IMG/VR virus record: IMGVR_UViG_3300005518_000017
Span: 1 to 64,000 of that record
DNA length: 64,000 nt
Strand: one strand, 5' to 3'
Source of the DNA: a virus
The notes below the pieces were generated by a model. It searched no databases and was not told the DNA's origin. It saw only the letters and a list, made by a program, of their open reading frames with translations. Both the position numbers and the translations under genes were made by a program. Below, piece by piece: positions 58,401-64,000 of the stretch (its first letter is position 1; each line of letters opens with the position of its first letter).

Positions 58401-58649
58401 GCTTTTTCTCAGAAGGCTTTTCGTGCTGCCGCTGAGAAGTATGGTGTCAAGCCGGATGCACTTCAGGGCGCGCTGTGGTTCGCCGAAAAATCTCTGTGGG
58501 CTGAAAAGGGTTGGAGCGCGTTAGACTACGGCGATTTCCGTAAAGAGATGGAAAAAATCCCAGCCTTGCGCAAGGCTATGCAGTCTCAAACTGACGAGAC
58601 GCCGCCCGCAATCACACCCGATTTAATCACGGCAAGAAAGAAAAAGTAA
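52428..58649 (+). CDS. giant internal/ejection protein with HExxH protease motif
   Basis: 2073 residues. It is the largest gene here and sits where podoviruses encode pore-forming ejection proteins. A Gly/Ala-rich hydrophobic stretch (about 298-325: VLPVAGAVIGGAKFGPAGIL) could insert in membranes. APHESFHAIQ at about 545-554 is a zinc-metalloprotease HExxH motif (H547, E548, H551). The last 250 residues (WYSDFTTKFKKEFGKDSQLM, AATSPQTDVSMNFRYAFEAV, DLWADRTMRRIGYSD) form a domain found at the end of other very large phage proteins. Pro/Gln-rich linkers separate the domains. No lysozyme is seen. Confidence 0.75.
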   Translation: MPLTPEEIAEANSLESAAQPKPLNPIKDLSAQELVDLTTKDPDNFDLVSEFQRNKDLWADSNLVQKVADAHNLVKQRGFQFSDLPGPKKLLKSGFDVVKGFGKQIWNYANAAGAAVAGQLVPGSEEEMNREAQRRVAESFSGTESAVTGLAEMGKRGIEKAGRGLGISKPLTQFTPEEKVKDLFDAVGAGETQEEILKGHGGFMQPVGGEVIKELEQKGMPVRPEETQALAAGDPFSWYLFGKALQPVEAAGKAVAGALPTIKGAKGLTGAVGESLEQTGKAIQQSGRAAEVVPKVATPVLPVAGAVIGGAKFGPAGILGGLAAGKQAAGGVGKVAAPIAAGAKKLGSSLESLGKQIAGSAPMKSAYAQIGKDILEATPGAVASTAKGAALDIGLAAATSETPQETGGVGLGTALGALGGAGRIGKRVISGQIIAPREFGATAAIPSSGQFPTLDAMHQSAFAGAEPGVKLRLNAIREFVKGAAPGTDVFLAKDAPSLESALVQSGVSPEQAKQWSQQEGIFTRDLPSKDGATRRVIIAKNVDSAPHESFHAIQDVIGEEGNRQIDDLVKKEYADQWDTEGNRYAHRLGIDLKTNTWEEGILDKSGWGIDAAKEKLIQTYGTPKAAADVLQMAVEGAKERNPQASEQQIWRDILTPEEAKAEADRYIARELAAENFDAVFKHGGPRLENQTLPGQLARLAAKIMVGLGIEPLAGRKTEIGQIEPKFRVAESVQQIGKVTPGETIVPKTSSTPTPPTAPLSPEGEILRNWIAKNPITVPDRARAASAIADAAEQGKAVQVIYYGAKGEPGGSIESERPERRAEIESQREAENKDRPLVRKTFTPERVEITGKGPQIIGWSPDNFFANANKLAEWASKTGVALPYEIADGKFTDAGWNSLQADLKTFMQNQRAGATGSGEALVVPKETLARGFTQPKAEGTPQALDQARADIINYLFGTKIPETTSRVAPLHIAGQEISAATAPGRVEIPVRPRGEYTEAQLLKAGIVEPKGVREVNPFRQQIENTAKQTGVPVPELIEVSQRLNLNRIADASVAPEVQPIRANTLTLAAGFQPREWRVQGVRNGTKDEQTFKADTENEARQMALANGLRPTSVSAAGENAALASGMFQPPKLSKEPEAIKIAAVRFPNGKIYTADESLTHGGALRKAFNAGEPRTEGYDVGFTTNAGEFLSRKAAFKRAKEFGQITGEEYTPRPGELESVMFEGAKAGPAIRMESQFQPKTAQEIEQMSSEDFQKWTQTLPGGFTKFAYDLGQGAADKGPEEVAKLRDSYSALQDQAAKLLQTDVQTAMTTSFKAQLFREAWEAATGLGSGGEMMRTLRAKSQAQPAKEDFKFPERSASGFKKAWILPDGTPVQLGGKWHHQWLAENKDVIGLDVPPFEGTDTAGVREKALQKGFVRVNYTVRSGSMNVEARAADWPNQKEAIRSMVEANAPDLDNIHISLTNEAGDKVIRSESAKLFELDDADKMSRIPLMENAEITPRKELGPAVEPEALRPPPVEEPSAVKGKAKSIEETLKNQAQPELFSDPEFESRLDEVRNGSRAGETFTPGGNSWRTGGKDYDIVTLASVNVPKKELTADRVRTELAPYSELLKTPGVVAGVFSFEKDGKPMVSIDLNAAVPQEHRENSVNFAKANNQISIWDASAAEEVKTGGTGETTLKTPEQINKILKPLLAGEPVDIETAIKSQAQPKAQEDLFGTEGEQHKRPLSSSELGGMTNQQIKEYYPESVIPKSREDRIQSKITESPLYKKAGDEDAAVNAFADKLVEFAHSRENDPAFKDGMEWYSDFTTKFKKEFGKDSQLMAEMLAATSPQTDVSMNFRYAFEAVESMKAGRFDKIISKFNEGLGMMEDGSWEKWINKEIKAGRVPDPPAKLTPATFMAHWVMTHNLKPIRPNGKLFGLHSTNVLRVFARRWLDMSVGPKTKNFVANLLGDSHEATIDLWADRTMRRIGYSDFQERWRILPKNLHPVSDKDFAFSQKAFRAAAEKYGVKPDALQGALWFAEKSLWAEKGWSALDYGDFRKEMEKIPALRKAMQSQTDETPPAITPDLITARKKK

Positions 58650-58650
58650 A

Positions 58651-58815
58651 ATGAACACCAAAATTGAACTGACAAAAAAAGAAAAAGAACAATTCGTTGC
58701 GGGCGCGCGCATCGCGGAAGCTATACCCGGCGAACAACAATTCTGGCGGGAAGTCGAAACCCGGCTCGATAAATACGTCCCGGAAGTTGCGCCCCGGCCC
58801 GGAAAACAGCACTAA
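58651..58815 (+). CDS. 54-residue charged protein
   Basis: ATG at 58651, TAA at 58813..58815. It begins MNTKIELTKKEKEQFVAGAR and continues with an amphipathic helix (QQFWREVETRLDKYV). It lies in a phage-gene gap between two virion genes. Its last codons carry the CACTAAA box of the next promoter. Unknown function. Confidence 0.6.
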   Translation: MNTKIELTKKEKEQFVAGARIAEAIPGEQQFWREVETRLDKYVPEVAPRPGKQH

Positions 58816-58816
58816 A
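58787..58816 (+). promoter_or_regulatory. phage-class promoter, TTGCGC-N17-CACTAAA
   Basis: TTGCGC (58787..58792), 17 bases, CACTAAA (58810..58816), then 5 bases to the ATG at 58822. Confidence 0.55.
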
Positions 58817-58821
58817 GAACT

Positions 58822-59469
58822 ATGGACCAAGCTATTGTTGAACCTTCACCTACCGCCGACGCCGTTGCTGAGGTAACCCCCACCGCCCCGCAAGCAAAAG
58901 GAACAACTGCACCGGCGCTCTCCGATGAACTTTTACAAATCCCCGCGCTTCAGGCAGTTTTTGCCGGTCAGCCCGCCGCCGTGTCGGCTTCATTGAAGGA
59001 CTTTCAGGCGCGGCCCGAAGGAAAACTCATTGCTGAGCACAAGGACGAACTAATGAAAGCCGGAATGGGGCTGTATCGCTCGCTGAACGGCGATCTAGGC
59101 GTGATCTTCAATCTACTGCACATTCACCCGGAGCAGCTAAAAGCTGCCGATAAAGCCGGGCAGTTGCTTCAGGTAGCCCCCTCATTTGACGATGTAAATG
59201 CCCAAGTGGCGTCTTCGGGGGCTGATCATCCTGTGCTCAAGGCTCAGGGGGTGCCAAATGGCCCCGCCGCTGCCCCGCTGGCGAGTCCGCCGCAGGCAAC
59301 CTCTGGTATGGTGGCTCCCCCATCGACTTCCGTGGCCCCTGCTGCCTCTGGCGCGCAAAGACTGGCAGAATCAGCGAAGATCAAAGCTTTGACTACGGAT
59401 AAGCCTACGGCTGGCTCTAGGGCTGGCGCTGGGGCGCTTCTGCGCTCCATCCTGAAGCCAGTGGTTTGA
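58822..59469 (+). CDS. last rightward virion-block gene, unknown
   Basis: 215 residues. Ala/Pro-rich N-terminus, a central helical domain (GKLIAEHKDELMKAGMGLYR, NLLHIHPEQLKAADKAGQLL) and a long Ala/Pro/Ser tail that is probably disordered. It ends the rightward transcription unit, at the convergence with minus-strand genes. Confidence 0.55.
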   Translation: MDQAIVEPSPTADAVAEVTPTAPQAKGTTAPALSDELLQIPALQAVFAGQPAAVSASLKDFQARPEGKLIAEHKDELMKAGMGLYRSLNGDLGVIFNLLHIHPEQLKAADKAGQLLQVAPSFDDVNAQVASSGADHPVLKAQGVPNGPAAAPLASPPQATSGMVAPPSTSVAPAASGAQRLAESAKIKALTTDKPTAGSRAGAGALLRSILKPVV

Positions 59470-59586
59470 CCTGAGAATTCCGGGTGTCCTACCCCGGATA
59501 GCTAGCTTTACGGTATCCTTCTCCCGAAGACTGATTGTGCGGATCGTTCAGTGAGGCTAGCATCCCCGCACGGTGCTATTCTCAGA
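59470..59586. other. convergent junction between late and minus-strand genes
   Basis: About 117 bases with two hairpins: CCGGG-TGTCCTAC-CCCGG near 59480 and GTGCGG...CCGCAC with a 24-base loop near 59540. Neither has a clean T-run, so a bidirectional, possibly factor-dependent, stop is the best guess. No gene is seen. Confidence 0.45.
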
Positions 59587-59811
59587 TCAAAGTTTTGTAG
59601 GTGCCGGTTGGACCGTCTGACTTGCAGGGCCATTCGCCCCCGCATCCCGCGCAGCATTCGATTTCCTTCTTCGGCCACTGCCGGTATTTGCGAAAATAAT
59701 CTTTGATGTTTTCGGATAGCGTCCGGCATACCATTTGAATTGAGACACCCGCTCAAAATCCGCGTCATCCACAATTGCGAATTGCCCTTGAGTTAACGTA
59801 ATTGTCTTCAC
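59587..59811 (-). pseudogene. remnant of an HNH-AP2 endonuclease fused out of frame to another gene end
   Basis: From a GTG overlapping the phosphoesterase stop, KTITLTQGQFAIVDDADFER and VSQFKWYAGRYP match the N-terminal domain of the HNH-AP2 paralogues (compare 30634). The HNH and AP2 parts are gone and the frame continues as Arg/Asn/Ala-rich nonsense. In the next frame the same bases read KDYFRKYRQWPKKEIECCAG then CGGEWPCKSDGPTGTYKTLI, which looks like the true C-terminus of another protein. A deletion or recombination event joined the two. Confidence 0.6.
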
Positions 59812-61043
59812 TGCAACGAAAAATTCCCCGGAATGGAATACGGGGCCGGTCCCATTGCATCCGCGAATTTGAGATTGAGAGAATAACACGCGGCTCGTCC
59901 GTGTTTGGGGTGGACGAAGAAAAACTTTTGCATTGGATCGCAGGCGGTGAAATTTTCCATCGTGCCATATTCATCTACTCCGATAAAACCCCCATTGACT
60001 AGGATTTCGCCTCCCGCGTGCGGAAGCTCCATTGGACGGTGCAGATGTCCCAATAGATAGTAATTGATCCCCGGTTTTTGCGCTTTAAGCCGAAGCTGTG
60101 CTGCCGCACTAATATTCCGGCCTATGGCGTGCGCCGGAATGCCAAGTGCTTTGTCTCCACCCCGCAAATGATCGCCATGCGCGGCGAGAAATCGCCAGTT
60201 GTATACGCCGAATTCCGCGAACGGTTGCTGGTTTAGATGAAACTTAATCCGGGGTTGTTCTACGAGCAGAGCTTCGATATAGGCGTATAAGAAAAAATCA
60301 AGGTTGGAAAATCTATTCTTGGTCGGCATCTTTTTTTGAGTTCCCCAGCGTGGATGATTACCCACACAGGTATGAACTCTTATTGAAGGGACCATCGTTG
60401 ACAGATTACGAAGAAACTGCGCAATAGCGTGCCCGGCCCCGTAGAATTGATTAAATAGCGGATTGACCTGCCCACATTCAGCCGAGTGTTGCAACGCCCC
60501 GTCAATACAATCTCCTAGTAACGGAACGACTAATTCTTCCACCGCCGTCGAGGTATGATCAGTGAGGATCGAAGCCACTGAGTTTTCCAATCGCTTCAGC
60601 CGACGCCGAAAAATATCGAAGTTATACCCGCCAAAGTCCAGAGTTTGTTCCGGGCGCACTAGCGCGCCGACGTGAGTGTCGGAGAGCATGAGCATCGCCG
60701 TTTGCGGACTGCTCTCGCCCCGCTTGTGCTGAATTTCGATGAAGGGTGCTGGAGCGTAGGCCACGGGTGCGAGTTCCCGCACCTGTTCGACGAGGATTCC
60801 GGTAGCCGTTTCTTGCTTTGTCGAATCGTCGATTCGCCGCTGTAGCTGGGTGGCTTTGTCTTTCCAATATTCGATCCCAGCGCGCTCCTGCGGAGTTTGT
60901 TCAACAACCGGTATCCGTTCCAGTTGGACTTGGACCGCCTTGATCGTCCTCCCCAGAATCTCGGCCATTTCTCTCGCCGAGGCTCCCGTCGATTTTAGTG
61001 TTTGTAGTTGAGTCAATTCCGCCGGTGTCCAAGTTTTTCTCAT
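59808..61043 (-). CDS. calcineurin-like metallophosphoesterase with N-terminal HTH
   Basis: 411 residues. The N-terminus (RKTWTPAELTQLQTLKSTGA, SAREMAEILGRTIKAVQ) is a Myb/HTH-like DNA-binding unit. From about 118 the phosphoesterase motifs follow: LSDTHVG (D, H), GDCIDG (GDxxD), VGNHPRWG (GNH), AAHGDHLRGG and LGHLHRP (GHxH). It would use two metal ions to cleave a phosphodiester. It resembles DNA-processing phosphoesterases (SbcD/Mre11 fold). The start lies 143 bases inside the preceding gene. Confidence 0.85.
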   Translation of the reverse strand: MRKTWTPAELTQLQTLKSTGASAREMAEILGRTIKAVQVQLERIPVVEQTPQERAGIEYWKDKATQLQRRIDDSTKQETATGILVEQVRELAPVAYAPAPFIEIQHKRGESSPQTAMLMLSDTHVGALVRPEQTLDFGGYNFDIFRRRLKRLENSVASILTDHTSTAVEELVVPLLGDCIDGALQHSAECGQVNPLFNQFYGAGHAIAQFLRNLSTMVPSIRVHTCVGNHPRWGTQKKMPTKNRFSNLDFFLYAYIEALLVEQPRIKFHLNQQPFAEFGVYNWRFLAAHGDHLRGGDKALGIPAHAIGRNISAAAQLRLKAQKPGINYYLLGHLHRPMELPHAGGEILVNGGFIGVDEYGTMENFTACDPMQKFFFVHPKHGRAACYSLNLKFADAMGPAPYSIPGNFSLQ

Positions 61044-61554
61044 TTTGTTGTGATTCGTTGTTTTGTTTTTCTTGAATCCATTTCATTAAGTGCTCCGGGA
61101 CTTGCCCCTCGAAAACCATGTCGAAAGCTTTAACCGCCGCCGCCGGATTTTCGCCCAGTCCTAAGATCGCATTCCCAAGATCGTTGATATCACCCAAGAA
61201 AGCGATCCACATTCCGTCGCTCAATTGCGCCAGCTTGGGTTTAAATCGCATGTGCGGGGCCGCAGCCATTTCATTCGCCCGGCGAATCGCCACATGGGCT
61301 TCAATAAGTGACGCCTCCAAGGAATTCTGAGAATCCAATGACCACCGTTGCTTGTCCCCGATTATATCTCCAATTCGATTACAGATTTCTACGAGAGTCG
61401 TTTCGATTGCCATGCGCGCGCCGCCGTCCGTGATTCCGCTGCCGTCTGTGTATGTCATGGAAACAAACATGCCGTGCATCGTCGCCGCCGCGCCCAAAAG
61501 CGAAGAAAGTTGAGTATGGGTCACGGCGTCTCGATGGACTACTTGTTGTTTCAT
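60901..61554 (-). CDS. unknown protein with long overlap into the phosphoesterase gene
   Basis: 217 residues. A folded helical N-terminal part (1-165; LLGAAATMHGMFVSMTYTDG, LIEAHVAIRRANEMAAAPHM) is followed by a low-complexity tail (NESQQNEKNLDTGGIDSTTN...). That tail is encoded in the 143 bases shared, in another frame, with the N-terminal HTH of the phosphoesterase. The start overlaps the RuvC-like stop. Function unknown. Confidence 0.65.
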   Translation of the reverse strand: MKQQVVHRDAVTHTQLSSLLGAAATMHGMFVSMTYTDGSGITDGGARMAIETTLVEICNRIGDIIGDKQRWSLDSQNSLEASLIEAHVAIRRANEMAAAPHMRFKPKLAQLSDGMWIAFLGDINDLGNAILGLGENPAAAVKAFDMVFEGQVPEHLMKWIQEKQNNESQQNEKNLDTGGIDSTTNTKIDGSLGERNGRDSGEDDQGGPSPTGTDTGC

Positions 61555-62105
61555 ACAATCGCGCGCGAAAGATTTTTAAGCCCCCACCGATGCAACCACA
61601 CTGCATCAACGGTATTGTCATCGATTTGATGCACCGTAGTCGTAAATCCCGATTGGACGTGTGTATAATATATTTTGCTGGGGTCTGCTCCAATAGAAAA
61701 TCGAGAATCTAAATTGGCTAAGGCGAGCGCCATGTGATTTTTTTTAGCGGCCCCGCTTCCGGTAGCGAATTTTTTCAACGTTCCAACAGGCACGCATTCC
61801 AACAGTATTCCACAACCGCCGTAAGCCAGCCAAACTGCGGCCCGAAGACTGCTCCAAAGTTGAACTTGGAGAGTGTAGCTAGAAAATTGAACGTCCTCAA
61901 AAACTACCGCATCGAAAGGATGCGCAACGTTGAGTTTTTTATACAGGGCTAAAACGCGCGGGTCGCAGCGTCGGTCTAGCCGCTTCGTTCTCGCTATCGC
62001 AAGTTCTTTATCTGTTGCCAACGTCCATGTGCCGCATGAAAAATTGCTTCCAACATTGTAGGCATAGCCCGTTTTGCTCCCAAGGTCGAGTGCGAGTATG
62101 TCCAT
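61551..62105 (-). CDS. RuvC-like Holliday junction resolvase
   Basis: 184 residues. MDILALDLGSKTGYAY gives D7. VVFEDVQ gives E70. The GSGAAKKNHMALAL stretch holds the Lys of the RuvC fold, and IDDNTVDAVWL (D162/D163, D167) supplies the last acidic residues. It cleaves four-way junctions before packaging or in recombination. It starts 6 bases after a CACTAAT box and heads a minus-strand operon with the next two genes. Confidence 0.82.
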   Translation of the reverse strand: MDILALDLGSKTGYAYNVGSNFSCGTWTLATDKELAIARTKRLDRRCDPRVLALYKKLNVAHPFDAVVFEDVQFSSYTLQVQLWSSLRAAVWLAYGGCGILLECVPVGTLKKFATGSGAAKKNHMALALANLDSRFSIGADPSKIYYTHVQSGFTTTVHQIDDNTVDAVWLHRWGLKNLSRAIV

Positions 62106-62108
62106 ACA

Positions 62109-62771
62109 TCAATTAGTGTAGAATTCTTTAATATCCCACAAGCGGTTTCTCACCTTCCGCAGCGCGTGAGAGTGTGTGCCTTGCACTGCGGAACGAGTGA
62201 TTTCCAGCATCCGCCCAATCTCTTTGAAATTAAAACCGCCCCGGTAATGTAAATCGACAATCATACGTTCTTGGTCATTCAACTCCCACGCCAATATCGG
62301 GGCGACCCGTGCCCAGCGTTCCTTAATGTGAATTTTGTCAAATTCCGGCTCCACTAAATTCGGGGGATTTAACAATTTGATATATGAGCACTTCTTATCT
62401 TCGGAATCTTCGTCCGTTTGAATTTCATCGATATACTCGACGCATTCCCCGTTTGCAACGATTTTCAATCGGCTCCATGTTCGTCGAATTTCCCCCCGGA
62501 TATAAGGTTTTGCGTAACCGAAAAACCGGGACTCAGCAAACCGCCGGTTGAGATTGGGCTTGTAGTTCTTGGCGGCGTTTGTCAAAGCGGTGTAGCAGAG
62601 AGAAAACAAATCTCCATCGGGCAATTGTCCGTGAGAGGTATTCTTGGAGTAAGAAAACGCCTCGCGCATGTTGGCGAGAACCAGTTTAGTTCGGCCCGCA
62701 GCGGTCTTGACGGCAGCGGATTCTTGTTTCAACGTCAGCGGAGTTTCTGGCAACCCAGATAAGATGTTCAT
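62109..62771 (-). CDS. phage-encoded sigma factor (sigma70-like, regions 2 and 4)
   Basis: 220 residues. Region 2-like helices (about 50-105: FSLCYTALTNAAKNYKPNLN, FFGYAKPYIRGEIRRTWSRL) resemble the SLxxxLxxAxxxYdp...FxxYaxxxIrgeI core of group 3 sigmas. The C-terminal ELNDQERMIVDLHYRGGFNF, KEIGRMLEITRSAVQG and THSHALRKVRNRLW form region 4 with its HTH. There is no region 1 and little region 3. It is coupled to the D5-like gene. Candidate reader of the TTGAC/CACTAAT promoters; one lies at the end of its own coding region. Confidence 0.8.
   Translation of the reverse strand: MNILSGLPETPLTLKQESAAVKTAAGRTKLVLANMREAFSYSKNTSHGQLPDGDLFSLCYTALTNAAKNYKPNLNRRFAESRFFGYAKPYIRGEIRRTWSRLKIVANGECVEYIDEIQTDEDSEDKKCSYIKLLNPPNLVEPEFDKIHIKERWARVAPILAWELNDQERMIVDLHYRGGFNFKEIGRMLEITRSAVQGTHSHALRKVRNRLWDIKEFYTN
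62112..62141 (-). promoter_or_regulatory. phage-class promoter, TTGTGG-N17-CACTAAT
   Basis: On the minus strand TTGTGG (62136..62141), 17 bases, CACTAAT (62112..62118); RuvC-like ATG at 62105. It overlaps the last codons of the sigma gene. Confidence 0.55.
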
Positions 62772-64000
62772 AGTTTTTCGATTTGGGGCGGCGTTGGCGG
62801 CAGTGTCGAATTGGCAGAAGCGCCGCGCCTATAAAAAATCCACGTTCGAGTTTTTTCTTCCCCGCAGGTTTCTACGGAGCATTTCAACAAATTCTCTCGC
62901 TGGATCATCTCAAGATACCGGGCCGATTGTTCCATTCGGATAGCCCGGATCATGTGTTCGTTGGTGGGATTCCACATGAGCAGTCGCGTAATCTGAGTGA
63001 CAGTCCCTCGAAATTCCCGTTCATTCGGGTTTACTATAAACCATTGATCGAGGGCTTCCAACAATAATTCTTTGAATGGAGTTGATTTACTCCCCTGATG
63101 CGCCTGATCAAGCAAAGTTTTTTCGTGATACGCCGCGTAGCCGTATCGAGAATCCCGCGTAACGTGCTCCGGGGGTTCCCAAGCCAGCAGCCAGCGCAGG
63201 AAATAAGGCAATTCCTGCTCAATCGTGCCTGCGATTTCCGCGCGCGTAGTGAATAGACTGCGGGTGCCCGCTCCACATCGAAAAATACAAGTTTTATCCG
63301 CGCTCGAATTATCCATCGGGCCGAGGACCTTGCTTGAGATGTAATCCGTGTTAGTAGTGCAAATGATACGGCCCATCCATTCAGTCATGGTAGACACTTC
63401 AAATTTTTTGTTATGAGAAATTTCTTGATTGGCAGCGGTTTTTTTCCACATTGCTTGAAAATTATTATACGCCGCTTGGGACTCCCCCATAGTCTCGTCA
63501 TCCACACACCAAAGCGGATACTCGATCAAGTGAGAATTGAAATTTGAACCCCCGATAAGAAAGGAAGAAGCATCCGCGAACCCGCCTACAGATTTTCCGA
63601 CTAGATGCCGACTAGTGAGTGTTTTACCGGTGCCTGCCTCGCCCATCAGAAAAATATTCTGGCCGGGCACCGGGGTTTGGTTCACCGCAGCGGTGTAGTA
63701 ATACTTCCACCACGCCAAGAAGAATTCCTTTTGGTGCGCCGGTTCAAAGAGAGTATCCAGAAGCTTTGAGAGAAAAGGAAATCTGCCCTTTTCTCCCCAC
63801 GGGGTCCACTCAATCGCGGCTTGCACCGGCTTTCCCATATAGGTATTCAGTTTTCGCCGCCCCATGAAATCAATCAATCCCGAAGGGCGAAAGATAAATG
63901 GGGCCGCGCCGTCTATCCGTCCGTTATTATAGATATGATTCAAAGCCATGTCGATCATTGATATTCCCGCGTTTCCGGGTTTGGCGGTCAATCCACATTC
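62768..64000 (-). CDS. SF3/D5-type helicase-primase ATPase, N-terminus outside the window
   Basis: At least 410 residues; the frame is open to base 64000. FLMGEAGTGKT is Walker A. YPLWCVDDE is a Walker B-like acidic strand, and IICTTNTDYIS fits the SF3 sensor. FLRWLLAWEP and a C-terminal winged-helix-like region (FKELLLEALDQWF) follow. This is the ATPase half of D5-like helicase-primases, used in phage replication. The primase part presumably lies beyond the window end. The stop overlaps the sigma-factor start. Confidence 0.75.
   Translation of the reverse strand, partial: ECGLTAKPGNAGISMIDMALNHIYNNGRIDGAAPFIFRPSGLIDFMGRRKLNTYMGKPVQAAIEWTPWGEKGRFPFLSKLLDTLFEPAHQKEFFLAWWKYYYTAAVNQTPVPGQNIFLMGEAGTGKTLTSRHLVGKSVGGFADASSFLIGGSNFNSHLIEYPLWCVDDETMGESQAAYNNFQAMWKKTAANQEISHNKKFEVSTMTEWMGRIICTTNTDYISSKVLGPMDNSSADKTCIFRCGAGTRSLFTTRAEIAGTIEQELPYFLRWLLAWEPPEHVTRDSRYGYAAYHEKTLLDQAHQGSKSTPFKELLLEALDQWFIVNPNEREFRGTVTQITRLLMWNPTNEHMIRAIRMEQSARYLEMIQRENLLKCSVETCGEEKTRTWIFYRRGASANSTLPPTPPQIEKL

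Noticed and set aside
63619-63867. Plus-strand frame at the right edge
   Set aside because: It is antisense to the Walker A region of the D5-like ATPase.

Overview
This window is most of the genome of a tailed bacteriophage. It carries a large terminase (24.1 kb), a portal-like protein (26.9 kb), a scaffold-like protein (29.3 kb), a probable major capsid protein (36.1 kb), collagen-like and lectin-like fibre or decoration proteins, and a run of very large internal or ejection-type proteins ending in a 2073-residue protein. I see no tape-measure, sheath or baseplate genes, so a short-tailed (podovirus-like) particle is the best guess. Both window ends cut through genes (1..58 and 62768..64000), and no DNA polymerase or endolysin is recognisable here, so the genome continues outside. 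The host cannot be named. Early promoters look like ordinary sigma70 promoters, and clear Shine-Dalgarno sequences are rare.

Layout. A roughly 1 kb non-coding region at 14860-15862, packed with direct, inverted and palindromic repeats, is the divergence point. Leftward (minus strand, 14.9 kb down to 0) lie many small early genes plus nucleic-acid and nucleotide genes: a Nudix hydrolase, a dNMP-kinase-like protein, an HD hydrolase, an SF2 helicase, an RNA ligase, a DUF2800/Cas4-like nuclease, and two thiol-peptidase or transglutaminase-like proteins. Rightward (plus strand, 15.9-23.7 kb) lie a ribbon-helix-helix protein, small membrane proteins, three paralogues of one unknown family, a secreted trypsin-like protease, an initiator-type tRNA and a serine recombinase. 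After a terminator at 23.67 kb the late virion genes run to 59.5 kb. They meet a second minus-strand block (59.6-64 kb) with a metallophosphoesterase, a RuvC-like resolvase, a phage sigma factor and a D5-type ATPase.

The head module is interrupted between scaffold and capsid by a sugar cassette at 31.1-35.0 kb: four glycosyltransferase-like genes and an epimerase resembling GDP-mannose 3,5-epimerase. Homing or free-standing endonucleases are abundant: three HNH-AP2 genes plus one remnant, one other HNH, two GIY-YIG and one endonuclease VII fusion.

The most interesting signal is a phage promoter family. A TTGAC-like hexamer, a 17-base spacer and CACTAAT (or close variants) recur on both strands, usually with the CACTAAT box ending only 4-6 bases before an ATG, so the transcripts would start at or next to the start codon. 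A second version has TTGTTT, an 18-base spacer and CACTATT/CACTACT. The copy in front of the capsid gene lies about 150 bases upstream of its ATG, which argues for a promoter rather than a ribosome-binding signal. The sigma factor at 62.1-62.8 kb is the obvious candidate reader. Together with the repeat-rich divergence region, this suggests early genes read by host sigma70 and later genes read through the phage's own promoter class.
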